Shown here in pieces: positions 61,450 through 64,000 of a DNA stretch of 64,000 nt. The notes under the pieces were generated by a model that was given only the letters and a program-made list of their open reading frames with translations, did no database searches and was not told the DNA's origin. How positions within the stretch are numbered: the stretch's first letter is position 1; every line of letters begins with the position of its first letter. The stretch comes from Rhizobiales bacterium NRL2 (GTDB lineage: Bacteria; Pseudomonadota; Alphaproteobacteria; Minwuiales; Minwuiaceae). Both the position numbers and the translations under genes were made by a program. The stretch spans positions 1,929,001 through 1,993,000 of the forward strand of contig CP016093.1 in assembly GCA_001664005.1 (NCBI GenBank), written 5' to 3'.

Positions 61450-62061
61450 TTACTGGACGTTGTCGGTGGCGAGGTAGGTGCGGACCGCACGCTCGATCAG
61501 CGCCTCGGTCCGGGAAAGTTCGAGCGCGGCGCCGCCGTCGGCCCATTCGACGCGGCAGTCGCTGTCGGTCATCGTCTCGTCGGGCAGCATCACCAGATGG
61601 CCGTCGAAGCCGGCGCTGGCTGCGATGGCGGAAATGCGCTCCCGGATCGCTTCGGTCACGCCGTCGGACGCCCGTATCACCAGGCGCGGCTCGTCGCGCA
61701 GCTCGCCGATGCAGTCGACGATCAGCGCCTCGATGGCCGCCAGGGGATGGGCCTCGATCAGGTTGCCCGCCAGCTTGCGTCCCACGGTCACCGCCACCTC
61801 GGCGGCTTCGCGGCGGCAATCGCCGAGCGCCGTCCGAAGCTGCTCGCTGGCGGCGTCGATCTGTTCCGATATCACCGACAGCGAAGCGCTGGCGGCGGCT
61901 TCGATTTCCTGGCGCGCTTCCTGATGGCCGGCGCGCTGGCCTTCGGCATAGCCCTCCGCGCGGGCGGCCGCGAGATCCTCCTCGGTGAAGGTCTCGGCCT
62001 TCTTGCGCCGCCGGGCTCCGCCGTCGCCGAAGTTCTTGTCGAAAAGGAACTTCTCGCCCAT
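61450..62061 (-). CDS. fliH: Flagellar assembly protein FliH
   Basis: A 203-residue soluble protein, the negative regulator and docking partner of the FliI ATPase. It shows an N-terminal KFLFDKNFGDG, a long helical region (AAARAEGYAEGQRAGHQEAR, with the GxxxG-like spacing typical of FliH) and a C-terminal globular part. Identity is supported by position between fliG and fliN. fliI itself is not in the window. The longer frame upstream overlaps fliG and was rejected; ATG 62061 is 14 bases after the fliG stop. Confidence 0.85.
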   Translation of the reverse strand: MGEKFLFDKNFGDGGARRRKKAETFTEEDLAAARAEGYAEGQRAGHQEARQEIEAAASASLSVISEQIDAASEQLRTALGDCRREAAEVAVTVGRKLAGNLIEAHPLAAIEALIVDCIGELRDEPRLVIRASDGVTEAIRERISAIAASAGFDGHLVMLPDETMTDSDCRVEWADGGAALELSRTEALIERAVRTYLATDNVQ

Positions 62062-62075
62062 GGTCCGCGCCCCGC

Positions 62076-63089
62076 TCAATAGACCAACTCGTCGTCGCCC
62101 TTGTTGTCGGCGAGCATGATCTCGCCGCGCTGGGCCAGGTCCTTGGCGGTGTTCACCATTTCCATTTGGGCGGCCTCGACGTCCCGCAGGCGGACAGGGC
62201 CCATGGCCTCCATGTCCTCGCGCAGGATCTTGGCCGCACGCTCCGACATGTTGGAGAAGAACAGGTCGCGCAGGGAATCCGACGCACCCTTCAGCGCCAG
62301 ACCCATCTTGTCCTTGTCGACGCCGCGCAGCAGGGTCTGCACACCGGCCGGATCCAGCTTGGCCAGGTCCTCGAAGGTGAACATCAGCGCCTTGATGCGC
62401 TCCGCCGAGTCGCGGTTGCGCTCCTCCAGGGCGGCGACGAAACGGTTCTCGGTCTGGCGGTCGAGATTGTTGAAGATCTCCGCCATCATCTCGTGGCTGT
62501 CGCGGCGGTTGGTGCGCGCCAGGTTGTTCATGAACTCGATGCGCAGCGTCTCCTCGACCTTGTCGAGAACCTCCTTCTGCACCGATTCCATGCGCAGCAT
62601 CCGCGCCACGACTTCCATCGCGAAGTCCTCGGGCAGGGCGGCCAGGACGCGGGAGGCGTGGTCGGGCTTGATCTTCGAGAGCACCACCGCGACGGTCTGC
62701 GGGTACTCGTTCTTCAGATAGTTGGCGAGCACCGTCTCGTTCACGTTGCCCAACTTGTCCCACATGGTGCGGCCGGCCGGGCCCCGGATCTCCTCCATGA
62801 TCAGCTCGACGCGCTCGCGGCCCAGCGTCTTGGCCAGCATGCGCTCGGTGCTTTCGAAGGAGCCGACCAGGGAGCCGCCGGAGCTCATCTGGTTGGCGAA
62901 CTCGACAAACAGGCGCTCCACCAGATCGGAGTTGATCGAACCGAGGTTCGCCATCGTCTGGGAAACTTCCTTGATCTCCTCGTCGTCGAGCAGCTCCCAG
63001 ACCTTCGCGGTGCCTTCCTCGCCCAGGGAGAGAATCATGATGGCCGCTTTCTGCGAACCGCTCAGATGCCGGTATTCAAGACTTGGCAT
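62076..63089 (-). CDS. fliG: Flagellar motor switch protein FliG
   Basis: A 337-residue rotor protein of the C-ring that contacts the stator. The N-terminal domain starts [20 protein letters not shown], the middle has the EHPQ-like [14 protein letters not shown], and the C-terminal torque domain contains [20 protein letters not shown] with alternating charged residues. Length and order (fliF, fliG, fliH) are standard. The stop is followed by fliH with a small gap. Confidence 0.97.
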   Translation of the reverse strand: MPSLEYRHLSGSQKAAIMILSLGEEGTAKVWELLDDEEIKEVSQTMANLGSINSDLVERLFVEFANQMSSGGSLVGSFESTERMLAKTLGRERVELIMEEIRGPAGRTMWDKLGNVNETVLANYLKNEYPQTVAVVLSKIKPDHASRVLAALPEDFAMEVVARMLRMESVQKEVLDKVEETLRIEFMNNLARTNRRDSHEMMAEIFNNLDRQTENRFVAALEERNRDSAERIKALMFTFEDLAKLDPAGVQTLLRGVDKDKMGLALKGASDSLRDLFFSNMSERAAKILREDMEAMGPVRLRDVEAAQMEMVNTAKDLAQRGEIMLADNKGDDELVY

Positions 63090-63099
63090 GATACGCTCC

Positions 63100-64000
63100 T
63101 CAACGGTCCTGGTAGAGCCAGTTGCGCAGGATCGCGACGGCCTCTTCGGGGTGCTTTTCGACGATCTCGGCGATCTTCTTCAGCGACGATTCCTTCACCC
63201 GGCCCTCGACGTGGCTGAGATCGATGGTCGGTGAGGGCGGCCGCTGCTCGGCCGCCGGCAGGGCGGGCATGCCGCCGTCGCCGCCCTGGCCGCTGGGCGG
63301 CGGCAGGGACAGGTTGCCTTCGGCCTGGCGGCCGGCGGCGGCCAGCGCCGCGTTGATGTTGCCGCTGGCGCCGGCCAGCGCGAGCGAGTCGTCGGCGGCG
63401 TCCATGTTGCCGGTGGCCAGGATGCGGCTCAGCATCGGGCGGACGACCAGCAGCATGACCAGCAGGGCGATCAGACCCAGCGCGGCGGTTTCGCCGATGC
63501 GGATCAGCTCCGCCTTGCCGAGTCCGGCGACCTCGAATTCCTCCGCGACGGGTTCCTCGAAGACAGCATCGACATCGGCGAAGCGAAGGTTGGAGATCTC
63601 GACGGTATCACCGCGCTCTTCGTTGTAGCCGACGGCGGAACGGACCAGCCGGCCGAGTTCTTCCAGTTCGTCCTCCGTGCGCGGCTCATAGGTGCGGTTG
63701 CCCTCGGTGTCGGTGCGGTAGTTGCCGTCGACCAGCACGGCGACCGAGAGGCGTTCGATCACGCCGGCTTCCCGCACCTCGGTGCGGATCTGCTGGGAAA
63801 TCTCGAAGTTCGTCGTCTCCTCGGTCACCGATTCCTTGTTCGAGGTTTGCTCGGTCGCGCCGGCGCCGATGTCCTGTCCGGGCAGGTTGGTGGCCACGGT
63901 TACGGCGTCCTGGGCATTGCCTTCATTGGTGCTCGAGGTCTCCTCGCGGAGCTGGGTCGAGCGCACGACCTGGCCGTCGGGATCGTAGGTCTCGCTCTGG
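63100..64000 (-). CDS. fliF: Flagellar MS-ring protein FliF, C-terminal part
   Basis: The frame is open to the right window edge, so the N-terminus is missing. About 300 residues are present. They include the periplasmic loop ([39 protein letters not shown]), the second membrane helix ([19 protein letters not shown]) and the C-terminal cytosolic tail that binds FliG ([20 protein letters not shown]). FliF forms the ring in the inner membrane on which the flagellum is built. Confidence 0.95.
   Translation of the reverse strand, partial: QSETYDPDGQVVRSTQLREETSSTNEGNAQDAVTVATNLPGQDIGAGATEQTSNKESVTEETTNFEISQQIRTEVREAGVIERLSVAVLVDGNYRTDTEGNRTYEPRTEDELEELGRLVRSAVGYNEERGDTVEISNLRFADVDAVFEEPVAEEFEVAGLGKAELIRIGETAALGLIALLVMLLVVRPMLSRILATGNMDAADDSLALAGASGNINAALAAAGRQAEGNLSLPPPSGQGGDGGMPALPAAEQRPPSPTIDLSHVEGRVKESSLKKIAEIVEKHPEEAVAILRNWLYQDR

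Overview
The window is a GC-rich chromosomal segment of an alphaproteobacterium, most likely Rhodospirillales-like. The assignment rests on the FlbD-type flagellar sigma-54 activator, a CpdR-like receiver protein beside ftsEX and an MJ0042 zinc-ribbon gene, the ELM1-like protein, and the TPR-ispE pairing. No phage, insertion sequence, CRISPR array, rRNA or tRNA was recognised. Coding density is high, with many ATGA or GTGA stop/start overlaps. No gap between genes exceeds 300 bases.

Layout. 1-13.3 kb is housekeeping: the end of a BON-domain gene, a SirB1-like protein, an FAD monooxygenase, glutathione synthase (gshB), aconitase (acnA), a DUF1223 protein, a TPR protein, ispE, cmk, rpsA (with a clear terminator) and an ELM1-family protein. 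13.3-22.9 kb is mixed: intergenic hairpin repeats, an HCCA-isomerase-like protein, a PPOX flavoprotein, a coupled phnM plus PhnZ-like HD oxygenase, a LOG-family protein whose start codon overlaps that of a divergent secreted protein, a LysM protein, an SDR, a YrhK-like membrane protein, an isocitrate lyase/PEP mutase-family enzyme and a DMT transporter.

22.9-28.2 kb is an apparent iron-uptake operon behind a Fur-box-like palindrome: a periplasmic DUF4856 protein, an open frame joining a sterol-desaturase-family hydroxylase to a ferric-iron binding protein with no stop codon between them, and a two-domain ferric permease. No ATPase gene is next to them. 28.2-38.3 kb holds metabolic and transport genes: DUF924, a luciferase-like oxidoreductase, an MFS transporter, a ChaC-like enzyme, a TPR/glycosyltransferase-like protein, an O-methyltransferase, an unrecognised protein, an orphan AceE/transketolase-like enzyme and a thioesterase.

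38.2-49.1 kb is mostly leftward envelope and cell-division genes: nrdJ, a dihaem cytochrome, msbA, waaA and lpxK, then ftsE, ftsX, ydcF and plsC. Rightward from 49.1 kb come the zinc-ribbon protein and CpdR-like gene, then a proline iminopeptidase. A DUF1194 protein and a PQQ-dependent alcohol dehydrogenase with a C-terminal haem run leftward. 54.9-64 kb is a leftward flagellar operon: fliF (cut by the window edge), fliG, fliH, fliN, a motA-like gene, flbD, flhA, a divergent flhF and flhG.

The most unusual items are the hydroxylase/iron-binding fusion with a strong internal ribosome binding site, the PhnZ-type active site coupled to phnM, the degenerate FlhF GTPase motifs, the shared CATG start site near 17.97 kb, and a perfect CRP-like palindrome near 6.9 kb. 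All functional names come from recognising motifs by eye; no database search was run.
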